The translations under genes were made by a program, and so were the position numbers. A stretch of 64,000 nucleotides of DNA, taken from assembly GCA_029882975.1 (NCBI GenBank), contig JAOUJW010000020.1, positions 1-64,000 of the forward strand, in the 5' to 3' direction. Below the pieces are notes generated by a model that was not told where the DNA came from, did not search any database, and saw only the letters and a program-made list of their open reading frames with translations. Below, piece by piece: positions 1 to 8,682 of the stretch (position 1 is the stretch's first letter; every line of letters starts with the position of its first letter). The DNA comes from Gammaproteobacteria bacterium (GTDB lineage: Bacteria > Pseudomonadota > Gammaproteobacteria > SZUA-152).

Positions 1-95
1 CTCTCTATACCGCTGAAGGCTCTCTATACCGCTGAAGGCTCTCTATACCGCTGAAGGCTCTCTATGCCGCTGAAGGCTCTCTATACCGCTGAAGG
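1..95. repeat. 19-bp tandem repeat, 5 copies, at the 3' end of trhP
   Basis: Five head-to-tail copies of a 19-bp unit (ctctctataccgctgaagg on the + strand) run from base 1 to 95. Copy four has one A-to-G change; the others are identical. The array is cut by the window edge, so the true copy number may be higher. Read on the minus strand, the first unit encodes the last residues and TAG stop of trhP, and every later copy lies beyond that stop. The unit length is not a multiple of three. There are no spacers, so this is not a CRISPR. Confidence 0.95.
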
Positions 96-1442
96 CTCTT
101 TTTTCGCCAAAAGAGCCATACCATTGTCCCCTTCCGGTAGGACAATTTTCACTTCGTAACCGCTGCCTAATGCCTCTTGCAACGGAGCTCCGTGCATATC
201 CAACATGTGCTCCAGCACGAATTCGCGGTTACCATCGGGTCGAATCACTTCTATTTCATCCCCCAAACACAGTTTGTTTTTAACCGCCACGTGAGCCATT
301 CTGCTGCCGGCGTCGTAATCCAGCACTTCACCCACAAAGCGCTGTTTACCGGTATTGGAGTAATTCTCCAGATAGTTTTGATACTCCTGGTCTGCATGGC
401 GTTGATAGAATCCATCCGTATAGCCCCGGTTAGAAAGATTTTCCAACTGTGACCACAATAGCGGGTTGAAAGGCCGACCGGCCACCGCATCATCTATCGC
501 TTGGCGATACACTTGGGCAGTCCGGGCAACATAATAATGAGACTTGGTCCGTCCTTCGATTTTGAGGCAATCCACACCCATTTCCACCAAACGATGAATA
601 TAGTGTACAGCGCGCAGATCTTTTGAATTCATTATATAGGTGCCGTGTTCATCTTCCATGACGGGCATATACTGTCCCGGCCGGTTCGCTTCCTCAATAA
701 GATACGTGGCATCCGCCAAAGGATGACGCGCTTGCGGCTTCTCTTCGAATTGCGGAGCCGGTGCTTGCATCTGTGCCATAAAATCCACATTGAGTTTCTG
801 GACATCATGACAGTCGTCGGTTTCACCGCTATGTAGATTGTACTGCCAACGGCAGGCGTTGGTGCAGGTTCCTTGGTTTGGGTCTCTATGATTAAAATAC
901 CCGGATAACAAACAACGCCCCGAATAGGCTACACATAACGCGCCGTGGACAAACACCTCCAATTCCACATCAGGACATAGTTGGCGAATCTCCGCGATCT
1001 CATCAAAGGACAACTCTCTGGACAATATGATTCGAGTCAGCCCCAATGACGCCCAGAAACGCACAGCCGCATAGTTCACCGTATTGGCTTGTACAGACAA
1101 ATGAACAGGCATGTCCGGCCAGGTTTCGCGGATCATTAAAATCAAACCCGGATCGGCCATGATCAAAGCATCCGGTTGCATCGCAATAACCGGCGCCATG
1201 TCGCCTAAATAGGTTTTGACTTTGGCATTGTGCGGCATAATATTACTGGCCACATAAAACTTTTTCCCATGGGAATGGGCGTACTCAATACCCAAACCCA
1301 GGTTTTCCATGGTAAAACTGTTGTTTCGTACTCGCAAGCTGTAGCGCGGCTGCCCCGCATATACGGCATCGGCACCGAACGTAAAAGCATATTTCATGTG
1401 CTTAATGCTGCCCGCAGGGGAAAGAAGTTCTGGAACTTTCAT
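81..1442 (-). CDS. trhP: tRNA 5-hydroxyuridine synthesis protein TrhP (YegQ), peptidase U32 family
   Basis: A 453-residue U32-family protein, the same length as E. coli YegQ/TrhP, which takes part in prephenate-dependent 5-hydroxyuridine formation at the tRNA wobble position in the cytoplasm. The N-terminus reads MKVPELLSPAGS. The family signatures GADAVYAGQPRYSLRVRNN, LSVQAN, FVHGALC, GRCLLSGY and GTCTNACRWQY supply the conserved cysteines, and EDEHGTYIMNSKDLRA and LKIEGRTKS follow. An upstream in-frame GTG at 1472 would add 10 residues without matching the family, so the ATG at 1442 is preferred. The last codons and stop fall inside the tandem repeat at 1-95, so the C-terminal residues (KEPSAV) are repeat-derived. 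It is a single gene, separated from the upstream EAL gene by about 80 bp. Confidence 0.93.
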   Translation of the reverse strand: MKVPELLSPAGSIKHMKYAFTFGADAVYAGQPRYSLRVRNNSFTMENLGLGIEYAHSHGKKFYVASNIMPHNAKVKTYLGDMAPVIAMQPDALIMADPGLILMIRETWPDMPVHLSVQANTVNYAAVRFWASLGLTRIILSRELSFDEIAEIRQLCPDVELEVFVHGALCVAYSGRCLLSGYFNHRDPNQGTCTNACRWQYNLHSGETDDCHDVQKLNVDFMAQMQAPAPQFEEKPQARHPLADATYLIEEANRPGQYMPVMEDEHGTYIMNSKDLRAVHYIHRLVEMGVDCLKIEGRTKSHYYVARTAQVYRQAIDDAVAGRPFNPLLWSQLENLSNRGYTDGFYQRHADQEYQNYLENYSNTGKQRFVGEVLDYDAGSRMAHVAVKNKLCLGDEIEVIRPDGNREFVLEHMLDMHGAPLQEALGSGYEVKIVLPEGDNGMALLAKKEPSAV

Positions 1443-1519
1443 GAGTCTATCTACACAGGAAGGGGTTTGCACCCGAAGGCGCTTAGTTTACCCTAAACAA
1501 GGGCGGGGGAGCAAAAGGA

Positions 1520-3625
1520 CTATCCAGCCCGTTTAACCGGGGCTTTATCCATATAATGTAGTGCAAGAAAGTTCTCAAAATCCCTATACGGCAGAGGTTT
1601 ACTGAACAAAAACCCCTGAACCAAATCACAGTGATTATCCAACAGGAATTTATATTGTTCTATGGTTTCTATGCCTTCGGCGATAATTCTTAAGTTCAGA
1701 CTTTGTGCCATAGCTATGATGGTTTTTGCTAAAATGCCGCTATGTTCTAAACCATCGATTTCCTTAATAAAGCTACGATCAATTTTTAAGAAATCCACCG
1801 GGAGTTTTTGCAGAATACTCAACGAAGAATGCCCGGTCCCAAAATCATCGATATAAGTCAAAACACCCATTTCCCTGGCCTTACCCAACACGGCTAAAGT
1901 GTTATCGATGTTTTGCATGGCCAGACTTTCAGTGATTTCCAAACCCAAGGAGCTTGGTGGCAGACCTGTAGCGGCCAGCACTCGTTTTACATCCTCCAGA
2001 AAATCTTTCTTATTAAACTGAACCGGCGATACGTTAACACCAATGCGCAAGTGATCATAACCCATCGCATGCAGCTTTCGTGTTTCTTCGCAAGCCGTTT
2101 GCAACACAAAGTGGCCCAATGAATGGATCAGGCCGGTTTCTTCCGCCACCGGAATAAATTCCAGAGGTGAGACCAGACCCCGCCGCGGATGCTCCCAACG
2201 CAACAAAGCTTCCATACCCGCAATATCTTTGTCTTGTACCCGTATCTTCGGTTGATAGTAAACTTCAAATTCACCGCGCTCCATACCGCGACGCATTTCC
2301 GCCTCAATGGACAACCGATTACGCGCCAAGGTGTTCAATCCGGGAGAAAACATCAAACCCATGTTTCCACCCTGACGTTTAGCCTCATGACAAGCAGCCA
2401 ATGCATCTTTTAACAGGGAATGCGCTGTCGTATCCGCCAGCGGAAACAGACAATGGCCGATGCTAACACTGGCAAAGATGTCAAATCCGTTAACGTAATA
2501 TTGTTTATGTAACAACCCTAGAATTTGCTCCACATACCCGCTCACCGTATCCACATGGTCTATGTCTTCCAACAACACAGCAAAAGAAGCGCCATCCACA
2601 TACGCCACTTTCACCCGCTCTGATTGCAATAAGTTTAGGTCTTCCGACACCAGTTTCAAAAGCCTGTCAAATCCCTGATGCCCCAGAACCGCCGTGTGCT
2701 CGCGAACGCGATCCAACTCAACAACTAACAGCGCATGCAAGTTTTCATCATCTTCCAGTTGCTCTAACATCATTTGAAAGTGATGACGATTGGGTAACCC
2801 GGTTACGCGATCATAGTTGGATTGATAATCGATGGTTTCCTGAGCCCTTCGCCTTTCGGTGATATCTTGTATGACACACGCGACACCTATGATATTGTTA
2901 TAACTATCGCGCAAAGGCTCACCAAAATGGTGAACATAGCGTGTCTCCGCACCCACTTGCATCTCATGTTCCATGTGAAATTCAGAAGCATTGTGAATGG
3001 TCTGGCGCAAATGGGATTTGATACTTCCTGCATCTGACTCAGTAAAAAATGTCAAAAATTTTTCCAACGATTCGCTGTGGTTCAAACCCAGAATTTTTTC
3101 CAGGATTTCGGAAAAAACCAACTCATCGGTTTGCAGAAAGTATTCATAGTACCCCAGTTTTGCCAGCTTTTGGGCCCGAAACAACTGTGACTGTTTTTTT
3201 ATCAGCTCTGCATAGAGCCGCTGCGTGCGTAAGGAATACTTCACCCGTTGGGTCAGTAACGACCAATTAACCGGTTTGGTGATAAAATCTGTTGCGCCGC
3301 ATTCAAACGCCTTTTCCACTGATTGTACATCATTCAACCCGGTCAACAATAAAATGGGAACATGTTGCGCTCCCAGGGTATCACGAAGCTCTCGACATGC
3401 CGTATAACCGTCCATCTCGGGCATCATGACATCCATCAAGACCATGTCCGGTTTAAACTGTTCAAACTGGGACAAAGCTTCCACTCCAGTGGAGGCTTCT
3501 ATGGTGTTGTAACCAACCTTCCCCAGGGTTTTAGCCAGCGTTTTTCGGGTAATATTGTCATCGTCAACGATTAACAAAGTAACCGCAGTCGGCTCGCTGA
3601 TAGACTTGTCTAAAGGGGTACTCAT
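1520..3625 (-). CDS. REC-PAS-degenerate GGDEF-EAL response regulator (c-di-GMP phosphodiesterase)
   Basis: A 701-residue cytoplasmic regulator. Domains in order: receiver (about 15-135, phospho-acceptor in VLMDVMMPEMDG), PAS/PAC (about 150-260), GGDEF (about 275-430) and EAL (about 440-690). The GGDEF signature is replaced by DGASF, so cyclase activity is unlikely. The EAL domain keeps MEALLRW, the DDFGTG loop, LKIDRSF and AEGIET, so it should hydrolyse c-di-GMP. The start codon overlaps the stop of the upstream Hpt gene (ATGA), which indicates translational coupling. With the Hpt protein and the single-domain receiver it forms a three-gene phosphorelay operon. The sensor kinase is not in the operon. 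The input signal cannot be read from the sequence. Confidence 0.9.
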   Translation of the reverse strand: MSTPLDKSISEPTAVTLLIVDDDNITRKTLAKTLGKVGYNTIEASTGVEALSQFEQFKPDMVLMDVMMPEMDGYTACRELRDTLGAQHVPILLLTGLNDVQSVEKAFECGATDFITKPVNWSLLTQRVKYSLRTQRLYAELIKKQSQLFRAQKLAKLGYYEYFLQTDELVFSEILEKILGLNHSESLEKFLTFFTESDAGSIKSHLRQTIHNASEFHMEHEMQVGAETRYVHHFGEPLRDSYNNIIGVACVIQDITERRRAQETIDYQSNYDRVTGLPNRHHFQMMLEQLEDDENLHALLVVELDRVREHTAVLGHQGFDRLLKLVSEDLNLLQSERVKVAYVDGASFAVLLEDIDHVDTVSGYVEQILGLLHKQYYVNGFDIFASVSIGHCLFPLADTTAHSLLKDALAACHEAKRQGGNMGLMFSPGLNTLARNRLSIEAEMRRGMERGEFEVYYQPKIRVQDKDIAGMEALLRWEHPRRGLVSPLEFIPVAEETGLIHSLGHFVLQTACEETRKLHAMGYDHLRIGVNVSPVQFNKKDFLEDVKRVLAATGLPPSSLGLEITESLAMQNIDNTLAVLGKAREMGVLTYIDDFGTGHSSLSILQKLPVDFLKIDRSFIKEIDGLEHSGILAKTIIAMAQSLNLRIIAEGIETIEQYKFLLDNHCDLVQGFLFSKPLPYRDFENFLALHYMDKAPVKRAG

Positions 3626-3984
3626 CGCCCGGAACTGATTTTCTGCATCGCTTCTTTGGCTTTTTGAAACTCTGTTTCTACACTATGGATCAAGCCATCG
3701 AGGTCCTGACCCTGCTCCGCTTTGACCGTATCTTCCAGAACCTGGCAGGCGGCTGCGAAAGAACTGGCTCCCAAATTACCACCACAACCCTTGATTGTGT
3801 GGGTCACCATTGCCATTTCCTGCCAACGTTGACTCTTGGCCATTTCATGCAGACTTTCCAATTCCAATTGCACATCAGTTACAAATTCATCGAACAATTC
3901 AAAAACTTCATTTTCCAATGCCGCCACGAGCGCATCAATGGTATTGGGATCCAAAACAGGTAATGTGTTTTCACTCGATTGCAT
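3622..3984 (-). CDS. Hpt domain phosphotransfer protein
   Basis: A 120-residue single-domain histidine phosphotransfer protein. The phosphorylated histidine lies in the motif HTIKGCGGNLGA, followed by the usual helix-forming residues. An acidic N-terminus precedes the four-helix bundle. A GGAGG ribosome-binding site lies just before the ATG at 3984. Its stop overlaps the start of the EAL protein (ATGA), and the upstream receiver gene ends 16 bp away. It probably shuttles phosphate between an unlinked hybrid kinase and the two receiver proteins of this operon; the partner kinase is inference. Confidence 0.88.
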   Translation of the reverse strand: MQSSENTLPVLDPNTIDALVAALENEVFELFDEFVTDVQLELESLHEMAKSQRWQEMAMVTHTIKGCGGNLGASSFAAACQVLEDTVKAEQGQDLDGLIHSVETEFQKAKEAMQKISSGR

Positions 3985-4000
3985 ACGAGCCTCCGCTAAA

Positions 4001-4405
4001 CTAGAGTTCCGAACGACGCGAGGTCCAAACCCCTAACGTTTGTTTCAGAAGATCCATCCGTACAGGCTTGGCCATATAGTCATCCATGCCTGCATTCAGG
4101 CATTTTTCTCTGTCCCCCATCATGGCGTTAGCTGTCAGAGCCACCACCGGAATACTTTGTGCTGTACCCCCTAATTTGCGTATTTGTCGGGTCGCTTCAT
4201 AGCCGTCCATTTCCGGCATTTGGCAATCCATCAAAACCATCGCATAATCGTTGTTTTGTATTGCAACGACGGCGGCTTTGCCGTTTTCCACCAGATCAGC
4301 TTCATAACCCAGCTTTTTCAGCATACCCAGCACGACTTTTTGATTAATTCTATTGTCTTCCGCAACCAGGACTTTGCATGCCTTATCGCTCTTTACGTCA
4401 CTCAT
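4001..4405 (-). CDS. single-domain response regulator (CheY-like receiver)
   Basis: A 134-residue receiver domain with the acidic pair AEDN near the start, the phospho-acceptor Asp in VLMDCQMPEMDGYEA, the conserved Thr/Ala segment VVALTANAM and the Lys in MAKPV. It has no output domain. The sequence most resembles receivers cut from hybrid histidine kinases. The ATG at 4405 is preferred because GGTGG lies 6 nt upstream; a GTG at 4426 would add seven residues. It is the first gene of the operon REC - Hpt - REC/PAS/GGDEF/EAL, all on the minus strand with gaps of 16 bp or less. Confidence 0.87.
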   Translation of the reverse strand: MSDVKSDKACKVLVAEDNRINQKVVLGMLKKLGYEADLVENGKAAVVAIQNNDYAMVLMDCQMPEMDGYEATRQIRKLGGTAQSIPVVALTANAMMGDREKCLNAGMDDYMAKPVRMDLLKQTLGVWTSRRSEL

Positions 4406-4586
4406 AAATTCCACCAATTGACGCACTAAAACACTCCCACACTTTCCACGAATTACGATGTCGGTTGCACAATATGTTTGTGCTGCCTCTCAACGCTTAT
4501 CGGTAAACCACCAAACCCTTTTATACTTTATTGAAAACAGTTTGTTAATTCGTGACCGATTGTAACAACAATGCAAAGAGTAGGAC

Positions 4587-6023
4587 TTATCCCGACGTTT
4601 GTCGGCTATGTTGATCCAAAATGTGTACCACACAGGCAGTAAGTTTCTTCGCATAAGGGATATGTAAAAACTCATTGGGTCCGTGTGCGTTGCTCTTAGG
4701 ACCCAGCACCCCGGTGATTAAGAACTGTGCTTCGGGGTAACTCTCCCCCAACATTGACATAAAAGGAATACTGGCACCTAAACCGGTATACGCGGCATCT
4801 TGCCCATAAAACAATGTCGACGCTTCAGAGTTGGCCTGCTGCAACCAGGGAGCCAATTCAGGAGCATCCCAGCCTTTACCCCCTTGATCAAATTCCACAC
4901 TGACACGAGCGCTATAAGGCGAGTCTCGCGACAATTGCTGCTCGATCGCCGTTTTAGCCGTTTCCACAGTAACATTGGGAGGTAATCGAAAGGAAAGTTT
5001 AAAACGTGTATACGCCCGCAACACATTGCCTGCATCTTTTACGGCAGGAATACCATCCTGCCCCACCACACACACGGTGGGCTTCCAGGTATTGTTAAGC
5101 AACCTTTGCACAGGATCATCACTGACCGGCTCTAAACCGTCTATGCTACTAAACCCACCCAGCGCATCATTGCCGATCAAAGCGGCTGTTTGTTGCGCCT
5201 GATGCAATCTCGCCTCAGGTATCGGGCCATGCAACTCGGTGAGCAGTACTTCACCTGTGCGGGTGTCTTCCAATCGCTCCAATAATTCACGCATGATGCG
5301 CATGGAACAGGGCACAATGCCACTGGCTATGCCGGAATGGGTAGCCTCCTTCAGCACCTCCACCGTGACATTACAAGCCAACATGCCGCGTAACGATGTG
5401 GTAGACCATAAACGCTCATAGTCTCCCGTCCCCGAGTCCAGCGCAATCACCAAAGCCGGCACTCCGATGACGGATTCATAGTGGTGCAAATAGTCCGGCA
5501 AATGGGGTGAGCCACTTTCCTCGGAAAACTCTATTAAAATCACGATTCGCGCATGAGACCGCTTTAACCGCCGCAAGGCCTTAACCACCGCAACGGCGGC
5601 AAACAAGGCATAACCATCATCGGCGCCACCGCGGCCGTATAAGCGTCCTTGCTCGATAATAGGAATCCAGGGGCCGAAGCCCTCGCGCCAACCTTCCATC
5701 TCCGGCTGCTTATCCAAATGGCCGTACAGGAGCACAGTCTCTGTGTTGGCAGGATCACCGGCCGGTGGAATTTCCACCAGGATTAAAGGTGTTTTATTCG
5801 GAAGTGTCTCGGCATGCACTGTCCAATCGGCTTCAGCCTGATGTTCTAACCATTGCAGAGCCAAAGACCGCACATCTTCCATGTAGGGATGGCTTCGCCA
5901 CTGAGGATCAAAGTCTATGGATAAGCAGGGAATTTTAATGTAATCCACCAAAGTGGGAACAATGAACGCATCCCAGAAGGTCTCTACAAAATCCAAAATG
6001 GATTCCTCGGGTTTATGGACCAT
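4587..6023 (-). CDS. M20 family metallopeptidase (dipeptidase-like)
   Basis: A 478-residue zinc peptidase of the M20 family, which hydrolyses small peptides or acyl-amino acids in the cytoplasm. Zinc and catalytic motifs are visible: the first His/Asp in LLYGHLDKQPE, the bridging Asp in GRGGADDGYALF, the Glu pair in IEFSEESGSPH, and a late His in SNAHGPNEF. The inserted dimerisation domain lies at about 220-380. There is no signal peptide. The gene stands alone, with 120 bp to hipA upstream and about 180 bp to the phosphorelay operon. The exact substrate cannot be told; carnosinase-like or peptidase-T-like naming would be a guess. Confidence 0.88.
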   Translation of the reverse strand: MVHKPEESILDFVETFWDAFIVPTLVDYIKIPCLSIDFDPQWRSHPYMEDVRSLALQWLEHQAEADWTVHAETLPNKTPLILVEIPPAGDPANTETVLLYGHLDKQPEMEGWREGFGPWIPIIEQGRLYGRGGADDGYALFAAVAVVKALRRLKRSHARIVILIEFSEESGSPHLPDYLHHYESVIGVPALVIALDSGTGDYERLWSTTSLRGMLACNVTVEVLKEATHSGIASGIVPCSMRIMRELLERLEDTRTGEVLLTELHGPIPEARLHQAQQTAALIGNDALGGFSSIDGLEPVSDDPVQRLLNNTWKPTVCVVGQDGIPAVKDAGNVLRAYTRFKLSFRLPPNVTVETAKTAIEQQLSRDSPYSARVSVEFDQGGKGWDAPELAPWLQQANSEASTLFYGQDAAYTGLGASIPFMSMLGESYPEAQFLITGVLGPKSNAHGPNEFLHIPYAKKLTACVVHILDQHSRQTSG

Positions 6024-6144
6024 AGCTATCCTTCAATACTGTTTCGGTACACACTTATCCACAGATGGAAAGGAAAAGTATATACCACAAGCGGGCTTGG
6101 CGACATTGCCAGTCGTGTAATAGGACAAATCGTGTTCGCTAATA

Positions 6145-7398
6145 TCACAGCATGTGTGGTGATATCGAATCGAGGGCGGTTTGTACTTTTTGCACCGTTT
6201 CATAATCCACCGCGTGTTCCTGCGCCAGTTCGTTCCAGGCGGACACCGCCATGCGAACCTGGTCCACCACCTCCACTGCCGCGGCTTTTTTAATTCCATG
6301 CTCTTTGGCCAAGGCCAATACTGCCTGTAATTGCGGATGTTTTTCACCGCTAATGTCCATCGTATGCCATCCGGCAGCTCCGGCGGAATACACCACATCG
6401 TACGCCGGCGACAAAGACCAGCTACCGTTTGCATCCATAATGTAAGAAAAATTCTTGGCGTGATCGTCGCGATTGTAGGCCAAAATATTGAACACCATAC
6501 GCCGAAATGCCTCTAACACCTCCTCGTGATTATGAGTCAAATGCTGGGTCACTTTCAGAAAATGTCCATAACTGATCTCCGGCTTGCGAAAATCGGAGTG
6601 CAACAAACCCGCCAAGGTATGTGTATGGACCCGCAGGTTACCCTGTCGGTCAAAACGCTTTATTGCAAAAAATTGATCCTGGCCGGAGCGTAACAGACGG
6701 GTTTCCGGCATATTGATCCCGGACTTTCTTGCCATGATGGAATATATATATTCCACAATTCCGACGCTTTTCGGTTCGCGAAAACCTCTAAACTTCACCA
6801 CATAGTGTTCGTAGCCAGGCCCGATATCATAAACACCATACACCGCTGCATCGGTGCTGACATTTAAACCGATGAGCGCCTTAGGCCTGGCTCCACCCGG
6901 GGAGCCGCCTGCAACCACCACTTCTTTGACAACATGTTCTGTCTCCCCCTCCAAAATCAATTCCGACTCCCGCGCCAATTCCGCCAGATCCAGAGCCAAT
7001 GACTGCCCGGGTTCAAACAGATCACTTTGCGGCTTATAAGACAAAGCGCCGATGGCGCGATCCCCCACATAGGCCAAGCGGGACAAAGGCGATATGGAAT
7101 CGGGATCCAAGCCCTTACTGCGAAACACCCGATCCATCACCAACAAACCCCACCCATCGGGCAAGGAATCGTAAAACACCCCGGGCAAACCAAATAATTC
7201 CGATCGGCTGATTTGCTGGAAAAACTTTTGTCGCAGAGGTAATTTAAATGGGGAAATTTCCAAATTTCTTTGCCGAAACGACTCGTCGTATTCAAAGTAA
7301 ATTTGACCCCGACTTTCCGCAAGCTCTCCCACCGGAAGTGATTCACCCCCCCGGCGCAATACCACACTTAATTTACTTATTTCGGTTTTCTTAGGCAT
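6145..7398 (-). CDS. hipA: HipA-like serine/threonine kinase toxin
   Basis: A 417-residue HipA-family protein kinase, the toxin half of a type II toxin-antitoxin pair; E. coli HipA phosphorylates glutamyl-tRNA synthetase. The N-terminal subdomain (1-110) ends with the DSLPDGWGLLVMDR signature. A glycine-rich loop, GGSPGGARPKALIG, stands where HipA carries its autophosphorylated serine. The catalytic core reads YNRDDHAKNFS, and the Mg-binding motif is LSPAYDVVY. Both domains are present in one chain, unlike split HipS/HipT systems. It lies 32 bp after hipB in the same operon. All catalytic residues seem intact, so the toxin is probably active. Confidence 0.9.
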   Translation of the reverse strand: MPKKTEISKLSVVLRRGGESLPVGELAESRGQIYFEYDESFRQRNLEISPFKLPLRQKFFQQISRSELFGLPGVFYDSLPDGWGLLVMDRVFRSKGLDPDSISPLSRLAYVGDRAIGALSYKPQSDLFEPGQSLALDLAELARESELILEGETEHVVKEVVVAGGSPGGARPKALIGLNVSTDAAVYGVYDIGPGYEHYVVKFRGFREPKSVGIVEYIYSIMARKSGINMPETRLLRSGQDQFFAIKRFDRQGNLRVHTHTLAGLLHSDFRKPEISYGHFLKVTQHLTHNHEEVLEAFRRMVFNILAYNRDDHAKNFSYIMDANGSWSLSPAYDVVYSAGAAGWHTMDISGEKHPQLQAVLALAKEHGIKKAAAVEVVDQVRMAVSAWNELAQEHAVDYETVQKVQTALDSISPHML

Positions 7399-7430
7399 GT
7401 TTTAGCCGGGTTTCCTTGGTAATTGCCAGC

Positions 7431-7757
7431 TCAGTCATTGCCAGGCCTGGATCGCCCCCGTTGCCGTCGCACCGCCCGCTGCTCCAACTCGGCAATTGAG
7501 CCTGTTTCAGGTAAAGGAAATAGTTTTAGAAAATCCTGCTGGCATTGCATGGCCATGGCCAGTAACAATATATTTTCAATGGTTATTTGGCCCGTGTTCT
7601 CAAATCGTTTGATGGTTGCCTCAGTAACACCGGATTGGTCTGCCAAATACGCACGAGACCAATTGAAGTGATCCAAGCGTAAACGTCGGAAACGTTGCGC
7701 CAACAATTGCATCAGTTCTTTATGCGAAATCATACTTACAGGTAATATATTATCCAT
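7431..7757 (-). CDS. hipB: HipB-like antitoxin, HTH repressor
   Basis: A 108-residue Xre/Cro-type DNA-binding protein. The helix-turn-helix covers about residues 12-70 (LADQSGVTEATIKRFENTG as recognition region). The C-terminus is basic (RRQRGRSRPGN). It comes directly before the HipA kinase, the usual order in hipBA operons, and should both neutralise HipA and repress its own promoter. The ATG at 7757 lies inside one of two near-identical AT-rich palindromes (7741-7754 and 7782-7795), which are the likely operators. Confidence 0.85.
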   Translation of the reverse strand: MDNILPVSMISHKELMQLLAQRFRRLRLDHFNWSRAYLADQSGVTEATIKRFENTGQITIENILLLAMAMQCQQDFLKLFPLPETGSIAELEQRAVRRQRGRSRPGND

Positions 7758-7800
7758 AACATACCTTTTACTCTATTAATAGATAATATACTATCCATAA
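7741..7800 (-). promoter_or_regulatory. hipBA double operator
   Basis: Two 14-bp near-palindromes, GGTAATATATTATC (7741-7754) and GATAATATACTATC (7782-7795), match at 12 of 14 positions. Each is followed by CATAA, giving a 17-bp direct repeat with one mismatch. The centres are 41 bp apart, close to four helical turns. The proximal copy covers the hipB start codon. The layout fits cooperative HipB binding; binding itself is inferred. Confidence 0.6.
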
Positions 7801-7887
7801 AAAAACCTGACGTCAAGTTGGGGAAATGTCCAAAACGCGCATCTGTTCACAAATCTGAAGCAAAACCTTTTGTAGACTTTTGGAAAC

Positions 7888-7908
7888 GCCGTTATAGACG
7901 TTAACGGC
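7888..7908. promoter_or_regulatory. inverted repeat upstream of the parA-like gene
   Basis: A perfect 7-bp inverted repeat GCCGTTA / TAACGGC with a 7-bp spacer, ending 26 bp before the parA-like start codon. The position fits an operator. Which protein binds is unknown. Confidence 0.4.
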
Positions 7909-7934
7909 CAAACCCATTTGTATTGAGAAACGCC

Positions 7935-8669
7935 ATGCAAACGATCCTAGTACTCAACTCCAAAGGTGGCAGCGGTAAATCTACCGTAGCAACCAACCTT
8001 GCCAGCTATTATGCCGGCCAGGAATTTAAAACTGCCCTAATGGATTATGACCCTCAAGGTTCCAGCTTGCAGTGGTTAAAACTCAGACCGGTTTCCGCCA
8101 ACTCGATTCATGGCGCTAATGCCGCCAAACAAAAAACCGGCATAATCCGTAGCTGGAAAATGAATGTCCCGACCGACACAGAAAAACTGATCATTGATGT
8201 CCCTGCAGGAGTAGAAGGTCTGTTATTGCAGGAAACGGTTCGCAAAGCGGATTGTATTGTGATCCCTGTGGGACCTTCCAGCATTGACGTTCACGCAACC
8301 GCAGATTTTATCCGTGATTTGCTCTTAATTGGCAAAGTCAGACAAACCAAAACCCAGCTGGCCGTATTGGCGAACCGGGTTCGCGCTTCCATGCCCATTT
8401 ATGAACCTTTAGAACGGTTTTTAACCTCGTTGAAACTGCCGTTTGTTACGCGCTTATCCGATTCCGACAACTATATTCATGCGTACGCGCAAGGATTGGG
8501 TATCCATGAGCTAGACCGGGATACGGGCAAAGAACGGGAAGAATTTCAACCACTGATTAATTGGCTGAGCAACCCACTGAATAAATTAGTGTCGCCAAAA
8601 TTGACCACCGCTCCCCGCAGCATCAACAAAGTGGCTAAAATTCAACCGCTACCGGGTATCCGTCTGTAA
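7935..8669 (+). CDS. ParA/MinD-type ATPase, orphan
   Basis: A 244-residue deviant-Walker ATPase. Walker A' is NSKGGSGKST at the N-terminus, Walker A'' lies in MDYDPQGSSLQWL, and the switch II region is LIIDVPAGVEG. There is no N-terminal DNA-binding domain, so it is the short type Ib form. No parB or centromere-like repeat array is seen next to it; the only palindrome is at 7888-7908. Both neighbours are divergent or convergent, so the gene stands alone. A TTG four codons upstream (7923) is possible, but the ATG fits the family start MQTILVLNSKGG. It probably positions a cellular cargo or acts in a segregation role that cannot be inferred here. Confidence 0.82.
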   Translation: MQTILVLNSKGGSGKSTVATNLASYYAGQEFKTALMDYDPQGSSLQWLKLRPVSANSIHGANAAKQKTGIIRSWKMNVPTDTEKLIIDVPAGVEGLLLQETVRKADCIVIPVGPSSIDVHATADFIRDLLLIGKVRQTKTQLAVLANRVRASMPIYEPLERFLTSLKLPFVTRLSDSDNYIHAYAQGLGIHELDRDTGKEREEFQPLINWLSNPLNKLVSPKLTTAPRSINKVAKIQPLPGIRL

Positions 8670-8682
8670 TTCTGATACGTAT

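Noticed and set aside
1-95. CRISPR-like array
   Set aside because: Units are directly adjacent with no spacers, and the unit overlaps a coding end; this is a simple tandem repeat.
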